Assembly (NCBI GenBank): GCA_035378985.1
Contig: DAOSUR010000002.1
Span: 124,001 to 188,000 of the forward strand
Length of the DNA: 64,000 nt
Direction of reading: 5' to 3'
Origin: Anaerohalosphaeraceae bacterium
GTDB taxonomy: Bacteria; Planctomycetota; Phycisphaerae; Sedimentisphaerales; Anaerohalosphaeraceae
Part shown: piece after piece, positions 25,386 to 33,059 of the stretch
Layout of the letters: each line of letters starts with the position of its first letter
Numbering within the stretch: the stretch's first letter is position 1
Translations under genes and position numbers: made by a program
The notes under the pieces: generated by a model
Seen by the model: the letters and a program-made list of their open reading frames with translations, nothing else
Told to the model about the DNA's origin: nothing
Database searches by the model: none

Positions 25386-26309
25386 ATGGGTTTCTTTACT
25401 AAAACGGTTCAGTATCTCCGCGAACATCTGAGCAAGACGCGAAGCAAAATTGCCTCCGGGTTGGCCGCGGTGCTCGGGTTGGGCCGGGATTTGGATGAAG
25501 AGATTCTCGAACGCCTGGAAGAGACACTCATCAGCGATGATATCGGGGTGGAAACAACCCAGCGGCTGATCGAGGATTTGCGGAATGCCTACAAGAAGAA
25601 GGAGATTGTCAAGACCGATGAGGTGATTCCGTTTTTGAAGGAACATATCAAGAACTACTGGCCTGTGGAGGACCGTCGGCTTAAGACGGCGGCTTCCGGC
25701 CCGACGGTGATTCTGGTAGCCGGGGTGAACGGGTCGGGCAAGACGACAAGCATCGCCAAGCTGGCGTATATGCTCAGCCGCGGGGGCAGAAAAGTGATTG
25801 TGGCGGCCTGCGATACGTTCCGGGCGGCGGCGGTCGAGCAGCTGAGTATCTGGGCGGAGCGGATTGGGGTGCAGATTGTCAAGCACAAGCAGGGGGCGGA
25901 CCCGGCGGCGGTGGCCTATGATGCGGCGTCGGCGGCCCTGGCTCGTCAGGCGGATTACCTGATTCTGGATACGGCCGGACGGCTTCATACCCAGAAGCAT
26001 CTGATGGAGGAACTAACCAAGATTCGAAATGTGGTTTCCAAGCATATCCCCGGTGCACCGCACGAGGTGCTGTTGGTGGTGGATGCTACGACGGGGCAAA
26101 ATGCCATTCAGCAGGCCAGGATGTTTACACAGGCGATTGATGTGACGGGGATTTTTTTGGCAAAACTGGACGGAACGGCCCGGGGGGGAATCGTGATTGC
26201 CATCAAGGATATGCTGAATATTCCGGTGAAGTTTGTCGGGCTGGGGGAAACGCCGGAGGATATTGCCGAGTTTGACCCGCAGGAGTTTGTGGAGGCCCTT
26301 TTCAGTTAG
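25386..26309 (+). CDS. ftsY: Signal recognition particle receptor FtsY
   Basis: A 307-residue SRP-type GTPase that docks ribosome-SRP complexes at the membrane. The N-terminus is short, with no acidic A domain, and goes straight to the four-helix N domain (GFFTKTVQYLREHLSKTRSK to NAYKKKEIV). The G domain follows: VAGVNGSGKTTSIAKLA (P-loop, near 106), ACDTFRAAAVEQL, LDTAGRLHTQKHLMEEL, KLDGTARGG and KFVGLGETPEDIAEFDP. The ATG at 25386 begins MGFFTK; the frame is open 13 codons further up but there the sequence is unrelated. GAGGATGTGG lies upstream. Divergent from dnaA. Confidence 0.95.
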   Translation: MGFFTKTVQYLREHLSKTRSKIASGLAAVLGLGRDLDEEILERLEETLISDDIGVETTQRLIEDLRNAYKKKEIVKTDEVIPFLKEHIKNYWPVEDRRLKTAASGPTVILVAGVNGSGKTTSIAKLAYMLSRGGRKVIVAACDTFRAAAVEQLSIWAERIGVQIVKHKQGADPAAVAYDAASAALARQADYLILDTAGRLHTQKHLMEELTKIRNVVSKHIPGAPHEVLLVVDATTGQNAIQQARMFTQAIDVTGIFLAKLDGTARGGIVIAIKDMLNIPVKFVGLGETPEDIAEFDPQEFVEALFS

Positions 26310-26322
26310 CAGCGGAATTTTC

Positions 26323-26351
26323 TTGACAAAATTTCTCGGTTGTCTTATAGG
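26323..26351 (+). promoter_or_regulatory. Sigma-70 promoter of tRNA-Gly
   Basis: TTGACA (26323-26328), 17 bases, TATAGG (26346-26351). It starts 13 bases after the ftsY stop and leaves a 5' leader of about 65 bases before the tRNA. Confidence 0.65.
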
Positions 26352-26423
26352 TCAAGTCTGATGGAAGGAAGACGGCGGTTGAGAGCCGGAAAGGGTTATA
26401 AAGTCTTTTGAATATGTGATTTA

Positions 26424-26494
26424 GCGGGCGTAGTTCAGTGGTAGAACACCAGCTTCCCAAGCTGGATACGCCAGTTCGATTCTGGTCGCCCGCA
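26424..26494 (+). tRNA. tRNA-Gly (anticodon CCC)
   Basis: A 71-base cloverleaf. The acceptor stem GCGGGCG (26424-26430) pairs with CGCCCGC (26487-26493), with A as discriminator. The D arm is GTTC/GAAC. The anticodon stem CCAGC/GCTGG holds loop TTCCCAA, so positions 34-36 read CCC, decoding GGG. The T arm contains TTCGATT. No CCA is encoded. The stop codon of the convergent GH43-like gene begins two bases beyond the 3' end. Confidence 0.93.
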
Positions 26495-26495
26495 G

Positions 26496-27509
26496 TCATG
26501 GAGAGGGGGGATTGATTATCTTTAAGTTGTCACCGGTGTCTTGGAGTTCGTACAGTCGTGCGCGGGACTGGGGGCTCATTGTGGGGTGGTGGACGACGAG
26601 CATCAGTCGGCCGTCAAAGGTTTTAAAGATCATGCCGTGTCCGCTGTTGTCGGTCAGAAGCGGCGGAAGCTGCCGCCAGGGGCCGATGAGGCGTCCGGAG
26701 AGAGAATAGGCCAGGGCCTGGGCGTATTGGCCGTCCTGAATCCAGCTGGACCAAAGCATCAGGAGCCGGCCGGTTTTGGTGCGCCAGAAAAAGGGGCCGT
26801 CTGTAACGAAATTTCGCGGCGGGTCATTGGGTTCTGCCTGCCAGGGCTGTATCCAGGGTGCGTCGGAACCGCGAAACAGCAGGACGGGTTCCCCGACAGC
26901 AATGGACAAGTCATCTTGGAGGGGGACGGCTTCAATTGTACCATCAGTAATCTGAATCCATTCGTGACAATAGACCAGCCAGGGCCTGCCGTCTTCGATA
27001 AAAAGGGTTCCGTCCAGCGTCATTCGTTCCGGCGGGGCGGTCGGGCGGTCTGTGAGGGGCTTAAAGGGGCCTTCCGGACTGTCGCTGACAAAAACCTGTG
27101 TGCCCCGCATATGAGTCGTTTGTCGGCTGCGAGGGCCCATCGGGAGCCGTTTATCGCGATTGTGGAGGGTGACGAACAGGTAATATTTGTCTTTGTATAG
27201 ATGAACTTCCGGGGCCCAGGCGCCGTGGGCCGGGTTGGCCCATCCGTTTTTTGGAACTTCGAAGACAACCTTGGGACCCTGCCATTTGTTGAGGTCTTTG
27301 CTGGTATAGACGACAACGCCCGCCTGACCCCGCGGCAGAGCACCGGAGGTGACGGAGGTATAAAGGTAATAGGTTTGGCTTTTGGAATCGGGCAGAATGA
27401 AGGGGTCGTGGACGCGAAAATCCTGCAAAGACATTTCAGAGGCAATCAGGATACCTGACAAGAGGACTGCCGGTGTAAGAAGGGACCGTATATGCTGTTT
27501 AAAACTCAT
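26496..27509 (-). CDS. Secreted glycoside hydrolase, GH43-like
   Basis: A 337-residue exported enzyme with a five-bladed propeller pattern. After a signal (LLTPAVLLSGILIASEM) it has LQDFRVHDPFILPDSKSQTY, whose HDP aspartate is the usual catalytic base. Later blades follow: GWANPAHGAWAPEVHLYKDK, YYLFVTLHNRD, LDGTLFIEDGRPWLVYCHEW and FVTDGPFFWRTKTGRLLMLW. GH43 enzymes hydrolyse arabinose- or xylose-containing polymers; substrate cannot be read from the sequence. The acid Glu is probably in the CHEW region (inference). The ATG at 27509 is preceded by AAGGAAAAATAAAA; upstream in-frame codons are not used. The gene ends two bases from tRNA-Gly, convergent to it. Confidence 0.75.
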   Translation of the reverse strand: MSFKQHIRSLLTPAVLLSGILIASEMSLQDFRVHDPFILPDSKSQTYYLYTSVTSGALPRGQAGVVVYTSKDLNKWQGPKVVFEVPKNGWANPAHGAWAPEVHLYKDKYYLFVTLHNRDKRLPMGPRSRQTTHMRGTQVFVSDSPEGPFKPLTDRPTAPPERMTLDGTLFIEDGRPWLVYCHEWIQITDGTIEAVPLQDDLSIAVGEPVLLFRGSDAPWIQPWQAEPNDPPRNFVTDGPFFWRTKTGRLLMLWSSWIQDGQYAQALAYSLSGRLIGPWRQLPPLLTDNSGHGMIFKTFDGRLMLVVHHPTMSPQSRARLYELQDTGDNLKIINPPSP

Positions 27510-27630
27510 TTTTATTTTTCCTTGTTTCCCGGGTTTTCCGGGAAATAGTTTATTTTCGTTTTGGGGTTTTTGAAAGGGTTTATTGAAAAAAGAGTATGCG
27601 GAGTTGTCTTCGGTTTGAACAGAGGATAAA

Positions 27631-28467
27631 ATGGAGGGTATGAAAATGGGGCGAATGATTCGGATGGGGGTTTTGGGGGTGTGGGCAGGCGGGGTTGTTT
27701 TTTTCTTATGTTCCTGTCGGAAGCTGCTTCCGAATTCTTCAAGGGAGGACAAGCCGAGGACTTCTGCTGAACGGACTGATGCGGCGGCTGTGCCGGAGCG
27801 TTCGGCGGGGTGGAATCGTCCGCGTACGGCGGAACGGCAGCGCGAGCGGATGCAGATGGTCAATCGGATTCGGCAGGAATACGGCCTGACGGATGAGCGG
27901 GTTTTGGAGGCGATGCAGAATGTGCCGCGTCACTGGTTTGTGCCCGCCTCGCAGCAGCCCTATGCATATCTCGATTCGCCGCTGCCGATTGGGTACGGGC
28001 AGACGATTTCACAGCCGTTTATTGTGGCATATATGACCAGCGTGCTGAAGTTGGAGCCGAATGAGCGGGTGCTTGAGATTGGCACCGGGTCAGGATATCA
28101 GGCGGCGGTGCTGAATGAGTTTACGCCCCATGTGTTTACGATGGAAATTGTTCGTCCGCTGGCCGAGCGGGCGATCGAGACGTTTTCCCAGTATGGATAC
28201 GAGACGATTCAGGTACGAATTGGGGACGGCTATAAGGGCTGGCCGGAGGCGGCGCCGTTTGATGCCGTTATCGTGACGTGTGCGCCGGACGAAATCCCCA
28301 AACCGCTGCTGGAGCAGCTCAAGCCGGGCGGAAGGATGATTATTCCGGTGAGCAGCGAGAGGAGCGTGCAGGAACTGGTCTTGGTGGAAAAGGACAGCCG
28401 GGGAGACATTCGCAGACGTTCTGTAATGCCCGTGCGGTTCGTCCCGCTGATACGGGAGAAAGACTAA
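27631..28467 (+). CDS. pcm: Protein-L-isoaspartate O-methyltransferase with lipoprotein signal
   Basis: A 278-residue SAM-dependent repair methyltransferase that converts damaged isoaspartyl sites for return to aspartate. Family motifs: DERVLEAMQNVPRHWFVP (near 89), YLDSPLPIGYGQTISQPFIV (near 112), VLEIGTGSGYQAAVLNEF (SAM motif I near 147), and LKPGGRMIIPV. Unusually, the first 30 residues are a lipoprotein-type signal: basic start, hydrophobic VLGVWAGGVVFFLCSC, then a charged, disordered stretch to about residue 75 before the enzyme. This suggests export and lipid anchoring, a variant of the normally cytosolic protein. AGAGGATAAA precedes the ATG; starts at 27640 or 27646 are also possible and would keep the signal. 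Confidence 0.88.
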   Translation: MEGMKMGRMIRMGVLGVWAGGVVFFLCSCRKLLPNSSREDKPRTSAERTDAAAVPERSAGWNRPRTAERQRERMQMVNRIRQEYGLTDERVLEAMQNVPRHWFVPASQQPYAYLDSPLPIGYGQTISQPFIVAYMTSVLKLEPNERVLEIGTGSGYQAAVLNEFTPHVFTMEIVRPLAERAIETFSQYGYETIQVRIGDGYKGWPEAAPFDAVIVTCAPDEIPKPLLEQLKPGGRMIIPVSSERSVQELVLVEKDSRGDIRRRSVMPVRFVPLIREKD

Positions 28468-28517
28468 TTTCAGAGACGGATGAAAGGCCGTAGGAAAAAC
28501 GGCGGCTGTCCCTGATT

Positions 28518-30974
28518 TTAGGCCGGTTTCCGAGCGGCGGAGGCGCAGAAACGGCCCATCAGCATCATTACACGGTTGAGTTTGTCGGGGGAGCCGTCCA
28601 TTTCGGCATAGGCAGTGATTAATTCGAGCAGTTCGGGGTCAGGGTCTTTGCGTCCGTACTGATGGGAGGTATTCACAATGCCGGCATCCAGGCCGTATTC
28701 CATAGCCTTGGCGACATAGGCGCGGCAGATGCCGATTTTGCGTCCGGGCAGGTCTCGGCAGCAGTTGCTGATGCCCAGCGAGCAATGACAGTGTTTGAGT
28801 TTGGGGTCGCTTTTGATGCGTTTGATGGTTTCAAAGGCGCGGTAGGTATAGCCGGGAATGCCGGGTTCCATCGGCAGGTCAATGGCGATGGGAAAGACGG
28901 TAGAGTCGAAGAAGATTTCTTCGGGCTTGAAGCCGTACTGCATGGCTTTGTCGTAGAGGCTGTGGGCCAGCTGGACGAGCTCCTCGACGGAATGCGAGCC
29001 GCCGGGGCCTTTGGGACGGCCTTCGGTCACCAGCAGGCCGATGAAACGGAAATCATACTGACGCTTGAGGGGCATAATTTGATCGGCCGTGAAGACTTTG
29101 ATGGAATTGAGCAGCGGAGGCTTGACGGGCTGGTCGGTGTTGTACCATTCCTGCAGGCCGGCGATGAGGACGTCATTGTTGCTGGTATCGATGCAGACAG
29201 GGACCCCTTTGCCCCAGCGGCGGACGAGTCTGACGTATTCTTTCATCATCCGCACGGCGGTTTGCGGATTGTCTTCTCCGAAGGCATCGAGGTTGACGGC
29301 GATATAGTCGGCTCCTTCATCGGCTTGGGTTTCAATGAGGGCCTGGATGTACGACAGCGGGCCGCTGGGGGCGATATAGGCGTTCGGGCCGAGGGCATCC
29401 AGTTCTTTCATCACAGCGCCGGTTTTGGGAATCGAGGCATGGATGGCTTCGCCGATTTGAATCAGAGGTGCATGCATCGTATGGTCCTTTCCGAATAGAT
29501 AGTTGATAATCGAGCTCGTATGTTCAAGGGACGGGATGCGCGGTTTGTTGATGCGGGTGCGGAGAGTCTGCCGGCCGTCGGGCTCGGTAAGGGCGAATTG
29601 ATAGACCGTTTCGCCGACGCAGATACGGTTCAGATTATTGCCGCAGAAGCCGTCCACGGCCGCATCCCCGCAGGGGACATTGTCGAGGCCTTTTTCGCAT
29701 TCCCCGATGGTGCAGCTGCCGAAATTTTCAGGCAGATAACAGTCGCCGCATTCTTCGCATTCGAAGAGGAGGTATTTGACGGGTTTCTCGACGGCATTAA
29801 AGAGTTTATAGGTACAGTTTTGTTCGTTATCGGCTCGGAAGAAACGAAGAGTCTTTTTGAAGGCATGAAAACCGATATGGTTTGGGTCAAGCAGGAACCG
29901 GTGCATAAAGTCAAAGAATCGTTTGCGGACGGTTTTTCCGGGAGTTGAGAGCGGGGTTTGTCGGCCGGTGTCATCGTAGAGATAAAAGGTCTTTTTCGGG
30001 GGCCAATAAAGGTTGTCTTTGAAGGGCTGCCAGTCGGTTCCGATTTCGGCGGCTCGACGAAGGATACGAATAAAGGTTGAGTAGTCGTGGACGCCGCCGA
30101 CATCGATGCCCGCGGCACCGAGAGCTCGGTACATCGCAATCTGCTGCGCGGCCCGCTCGATGTGCTGTTCAACGGATTCAGATTGGAGTTTGGCCAGAAG
30201 TTCATCACTCACGAAGCATCCCGGCAGCTTGATGTCGTGCATCAGGCGGGGAGCAGGGGTAAGGGTCGTGAGCCAATAGACATTTCCGATAACGGGAATG
30301 CGGATATGATTGTCTCGGAGATACTGCATTAACTCGAGGGATTTTCTCCAGTCCCAGCCGACCTGAGTGATGAGGAATTGGGCACCGGCGGTGATTTTCT
30401 TTTCCATTTTGTAGTATTGCTGCATCAGGGACGGCTCGGTGTATTTGAACGGCGATACGGCCGCACCGGGAAAGAACTGATGGATCGAATCCCACTGGCC
30501 GGGTTTGGCATTCAGGACGGCTTTTTGGTTTTCGCGTTTGATTAGAGAAAGCAGGCCGATGGATTCGAGTTCGAAGACGCCTTTGGCGGCGACGGGTTTG
30601 TCGCCGGTAAGGGCAAGGATGCTTTCGATGCCGCGCTGACGGTATCCGATCAGGGAACTCAGGAGCGAATCCGCGTTGGCGTCTTTGCAGGTCAAGTGAG
30701 GTATGATATCCAGATTGTCTGCAAGGTGATTTTTGTCGAGGACGGCGATGACATCGGCGGGGTCGAGATTCGCGATGCCGCCGGGATTTTGAGGCAGTGT
30801 GATGCCGGCTAAGATAAATTCGGCAGGGATATCCTGGCTCCCTTTTTCCTGATATTGTTTCAGGAAATTCAAAATGGGGGCAAAGCTGTAATTGGGGCCG
30901 CCGGTCAACTCGGCAATGACGGCAAATTTTTCCTGTTTCTTTAAGATTTGTCTGAGAGTTTGTTTGCCGGCCAT
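28518..30974 (-). CDS. Fused methylenetetrahydrofolate reductase / MetV-like domain / pterin-binding methyltransferase
   Basis: An 818-residue three-part protein of one-carbon metabolism. Residues 1-320 are MetF-like: EKFAVIAELTGGPNY, IIPHLTCKDAN, LALTGDKP, and FLITQVGWDWRKSLE. A Cys-rich segment (406-446; FECEECGDCYLP, SCTIGECEKG, NVPCGDA) matches the MTHFR C-terminal/MetV type seen in acetogens. Residues about 500-800 form a dihydropteroate-synthase-like barrel as in MetH pterin domains and the AcsE/MtrH methyltransferases: IQIGEAIHASIPKTG, DYIAVNLDAFGEDN, VPVCIDTSNNDVL, CHCSLGISNCCRDLPGR. It should both make methyl-THF and pass its methyl group, presumably to a corrinoid protein encoded elsewhere. 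The ATG at 30974 has GGAG seven bases upstream. Confidence 0.85.
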   Translation of the reverse strand: MAGKQTLRQILKKQEKFAVIAELTGGPNYSFAPILNFLKQYQEKGSQDIPAEFILAGITLPQNPGGIANLDPADVIAVLDKNHLADNLDIIPHLTCKDANADSLLSSLIGYRQRGIESILALTGDKPVAAKGVFELESIGLLSLIKRENQKAVLNAKPGQWDSIHQFFPGAAVSPFKYTEPSLMQQYYKMEKKITAGAQFLITQVGWDWRKSLELMQYLRDNHIRIPVIGNVYWLTTLTPAPRLMHDIKLPGCFVSDELLAKLQSESVEQHIERAAQQIAMYRALGAAGIDVGGVHDYSTFIRILRRAAEIGTDWQPFKDNLYWPPKKTFYLYDDTGRQTPLSTPGKTVRKRFFDFMHRFLLDPNHIGFHAFKKTLRFFRADNEQNCTYKLFNAVEKPVKYLLFECEECGDCYLPENFGSCTIGECEKGLDNVPCGDAAVDGFCGNNLNRICVGETVYQFALTEPDGRQTLRTRINKPRIPSLEHTSSIINYLFGKDHTMHAPLIQIGEAIHASIPKTGAVMKELDALGPNAYIAPSGPLSYIQALIETQADEGADYIAVNLDAFGEDNPQTAVRMMKEYVRLVRRWGKGVPVCIDTSNNDVLIAGLQEWYNTDQPVKPPLLNSIKVFTADQIMPLKRQYDFRFIGLLVTEGRPKGPGGSHSVEELVQLAHSLYDKAMQYGFKPEEIFFDSTVFPIAIDLPMEPGIPGYTYRAFETIKRIKSDPKLKHCHCSLGISNCCRDLPGRKIGICRAYVAKAMEYGLDAGIVNTSHQYGRKDPDPELLELITAYAEMDGSPDKLNRVMMLMGRFCASAARKPA

Positions 30975-31601
30975 AAAGTTCTCCACAGGGCTGATTCCCG
31001 CTTTCCTTCTTCGCGGAAGCTTCGAAGGATAGGATGCGGAAATGACAGCGGAACATTTTCTTAGCAAGTATTATGCATAAAGCCGGAGAAGAATAAAGAA
31101 CGGAACAATTAGAATTTTCGCTCTCGAATAAAGATTTTCTATTCCCTCAGAAATAGAAATGTGGAAAACCTGTGAATAAACTCCATGTTTTTAAGTTGAA
31201 ATAAGATATATTAGACCGGTATACTTTTCTTTTAATGATATAAAAATCCAAAAATCGAGAAATAGGGGATCTTTCTGAAATTCTTTATATTCGTAATTCA
31301 TTTTTAAAAAATGACTTATATGCGTATTGCTGTTGAAATGAAGTAGGATACCGACCAGTATGTATATTATTATTGATTTGTTAGATTTTTGTGTATTTTG
31401 GATTTTACAACATGACAATTGTGAATGATTAGTGGATAAGTAGTTTTTCGCGGAGGTTCTTTCCCGCCTAAATAAATAATGGAATGAGCAAAGGATGCAG
31501 AAAATCTGCTGAAGAAAAAGATTTCTTGACAGGTTGGGTTTTGTTTATTACTAAGTCATCAAGAGAGTTCAAGAAAAGAAAATGAAAAAGGAGGTCAATG
31601 T
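30975..31601. other. 627-base AT-rich intergenic region with paired DnaA-box-like sites
   Basis: No convincing gene. About 31085-31450 is visibly richer in A/T than the rest of the window. It holds four DnaA-box-like nonamers in two pairs (see the separate entry). It also holds sigma-70-like pairs: TTGAAA/TATACT (31196-31201, 31220-31225, 18-base spacer) and TTGACA (31526-31531) ahead of the DUF4870 gene. A 75-codon minus-strand frame at 31191-31418 is low-complexity and judged spurious. Confidence 0.5.
31160..31439. other. Candidate replication-origin-like cluster of DnaA boxes
   Basis: On the minus strand, TTTTCCACA (31160-31168) and TTATTCACA (31171-31179) form one pair, and TCATTCACA (31420-31428) and TTATCCACT (31431-31439) a second. 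TTATTCACA matches TTATNCACA exactly; each of the others differs by one base. Both pairs have the same orientation and an 11-base step, one helical turn, and flank an AT-rich stretch of about 240 bases. dnaA lies 6 kb away. Base-composition skew does not change sign here, which argues against it being the chromosomal origin. Confidence 0.4.
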
Positions 31602-31979
31602 ATGGTTCCAAACATGGAGGGTCAAAATCCGGCCGCTGCAACCAATGAAAGTGCAACCCCATCCAAGGATGCTTTGAATCTAGCGGTTTTGTGCCATGTG
31701 CTGGGGTTTTTTACGAGCATTCTGGGGCCGCTGATTTTATGGCTGATGAAGAAAGATGGCGATGCTTATGTGGAACATCACGGGCGAGAGGCCCTGAATT
31801 TTCAGATTACGCTTTTGATTGCTTATCTTGTCGGCGGGATTTTGAGTTTTGTTTGCATAGGATTTGTAATAATTGCGGCGGCGTGGATAGCAAATATTGT
31901 TTTTTCTATTTTAGCGGCGGTAGCGGCGTCGAAAGGACAGCGGTACCAGTATCCGGTATCTCTGCGGCTGATTAAATAA
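31602..31979 (+). CDS. DUF4870 family membrane protein
   Basis: A 125-residue small membrane protein. A polar N-terminus of about 20 residues is followed by a first hydrophobic segment (LAVLCHVLGFFTSILGPLIL), then WLMKKDGDAYVEHHGREALN, the signature of DUF4870 (a charged loop with H-x-x-E-A-x-N-F), and two more hydrophobic segments (ITLLIAYLVGGILSFVCIG; IIAAAWIANIVFSILAAVAA). It ends with the usual G-x-x-Y-x-Y-P-x-x-x-R-L. Function of the family is unknown. AAAAAGGAGGTCAATGT is a strong ribosome site. It appears monocistronic, with a candidate promoter at 31526 and a hairpin just after the stop. Confidence 0.85.
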   Translation: MVPNMEGQNPAAATNESATPSKDALNLAVLCHVLGFFTSILGPLILWLMKKDGDAYVEHHGREALNFQITLLIAYLVGGILSFVCIGFVIIAAAWIANIVFSILAAVAASKGQRYQYPVSLRLIK

Positions 31980-31998
31980 TGAGGGGAGAAAACGAGGC

Positions 31999-32039
31999 GG
32001 CATGTCTTTTTCCTGTGAAAGGAAAGGACATGCCGTTTT
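31999..32039 (+). terminator. Terminator hairpin after the DUF4870 gene
   Basis: GGCATGTC (31999-32006) pairs with GACATGCC (32027-32034); inner TTTCC/GGAAA extends the stem. It is followed by GTTTT. The hairpin covers an in-frame ATG at 32002, so smpB is unlikely to start there. Confidence 0.7.
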
Positions 32040-32100
32040 GCTGCGCCCGCAGAGCGGAAGAGTCGTTGCAAAACTGCCGGGCGTTGTTATGATGGCCCTG

Positions 32101-32595
32101 ATGGCAAAAGATAGGGAAAAAGAACATCCGTTGGGTACAGGGCCGATCGCCCAGAACAAGAAGGCCCGTTTCGAGTATGAAATCGTTGAAACGGTCGAGG
32201 CGGGGATTTCTCTGTTGGGAACCGAGGTCAAGAGTCTGCGGGCCAAGCAATGCGACCTGGAGGGAGCTTACGCGAAGATTCAGGATGGGGAATGCTGGCT
32301 GATTGGGTGCAAGATTGCTCCGTACCTGCAGGCGGGGGGAGCCAATCATGACCCCATCCGAAAGCGAAAGCTGCTGCTGCATCGCAGTCAGATTCGCAAG
32401 ATTCGAAGCAAACTGGAACAGCGGGGGTTTACGCTGGTGCCGCTGAAAGTCTATTTCAATGCCAGAGGATATGCAAAGGTGGAATTGGGGCTGGCGCGGG
32501 GAAAACGCCAGTACGACAAACGGCAGAAGATGCAGGAACGCCAGATGAAGCGGGATTTAGAGAGGGGCAGGAAGAAATATAAAGGGAAGTTTTAA
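32101..32595 (+). CDS. smpB: SsrA-binding protein SmpB
   Basis: A 164-residue partner of tmRNA in trans-translation, which rescues stalled ribosomes. Diagnostic segments: IAQNKKARFEYEIVETVEAG, ISLLGTEVKSLRAKQCDLEGAY, KRKLLLHRSQIRKI, GFTLVPLKVYFNARGYAKVE, and the basic C-terminal tail LARGKRQYDKRQKMQERQMK that enters the ribosomal decoding centre. The ATG at 32101 begins MAKDREKEH; ATGs at 32089 and 32092 are alternatives, and none has a strong ribosome site. The tmRNA gene itself was not found in this window. The stop codon lies at the start of a run of TAAATCC/TAAACCC heptamers. Confidence 0.93.
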   Translation: MAKDREKEHPLGTGPIAQNKKARFEYEIVETVEAGISLLGTEVKSLRAKQCDLEGAYAKIQDGECWLIGCKIAPYLQAGGANHDPIRKRKLLLHRSQIRKIRSKLEQRGFTLVPLKVYFNARGYAKVELGLARGKRQYDKRQKMQERQMKRDLERGRKKYKGKF

Positions 32596-32620
32596 ATCCT
32601 AAACCCTAAATCCTAAACAA
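32593..32620 (+). repeat. Degenerate heptamer tandem repeat after smpB
   Basis: TAAATCC (32593-32599), TAAACCC (32600-32606), TAAATCC (32607-32613) and a partial TAAACAA. Four copies, differing in one or two bases. Probably a short slippage array. Confidence 0.5.
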
Positions 32621-32647
32621 TTCAGAAAACCAAACGGGAGAATGCCG

Positions 32648-33025
32648 ATGGCTGATGAAAAAAAGATTATTGTTGATGAGGATTGGAAAAGTCAGGCCCA
32701 GAAAGAAAAAGAGCAGCTGAAGGCGCAGGAGGAGGCCTCCAAGAAGGACGGCTCGGATAAGGGGCCGATGGAAATGCCGCCGGCGGATTTTCTGGGGCTG
32801 GTAAGCATTCTGGCTTCGCAGGCGTTCTATGCGCTGGGGGTGATTCGCAGTGCGGCGGACAAGGACAAGGAGATTGAGCCGGACCTGCCGATGGCACGAT
32901 ACCACATCGATTTGCTGGCGATGCTGGAGGAAAAGTGCAAGGGAAATCTGACGAGAGAGGAACAGGCCGTCCTGACGGAAACGCTCTCTCAGCTGCGGAT
33001 GGTGTTTGTGAAGCTGTCGATGTAA
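32648..33025 (+). CDS. DUF1844 family protein
   Basis: A 125-residue cytoplasmic protein. The first 45 residues are highly charged (DEDWKSQAQKEKEQLKAQEE). The conserved DUF1844 region follows: MPPADFLGLVSILASQAFYA, LGVIRSAADKDKEIEPDLPM, ARYHIDLLAMLEEKCKGNLT, EEQAVLTETLSQLRMVFV. The function is not known; the family is widespread in planctomycetes, deltaproteobacteria and acidobacteria. The ATG at 32648 is preceded by GGGAG with good spacing; an ATG at 32642 overlaps that site. The gene is 34 bases ahead of a methyltransferase in the same direction. Confidence 0.85.
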   Translation: MADEKKIIVDEDWKSQAQKEKEQLKAQEEASKKDGSDKGPMEMPPADFLGLVSILASQAFYALGVIRSAADKDKEIEPDLPMARYHIDLLAMLEEKCKGNLTREEQAVLTETLSQLRMVFVKLSM

Positions 33026-33059
33026 AGGGATTGTCCTGGGTATTGAGAGAACGTTCAGG

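Noticed and set aside
31191..31418. A 75-codon minus-strand frame in the AT-rich gap
   Set aside because: It is low-complexity (Ile/Lys/Leu/Phe), has no ribosome site and lies in a region with DnaA-box-like sites; most likely chance.
32002..32100. Longer SmpB start at 32002
   Set aside because: The codons from 32002 lie in a terminator hairpin and encode no SmpB-like sequence, although GAGG lies upstream.
32593..32620. TAAACCC/TAAATCC heptamers resembling telomere repeats
   Set aside because: Only about four degenerate copies next to smpB; simple slippage is enough to explain them.
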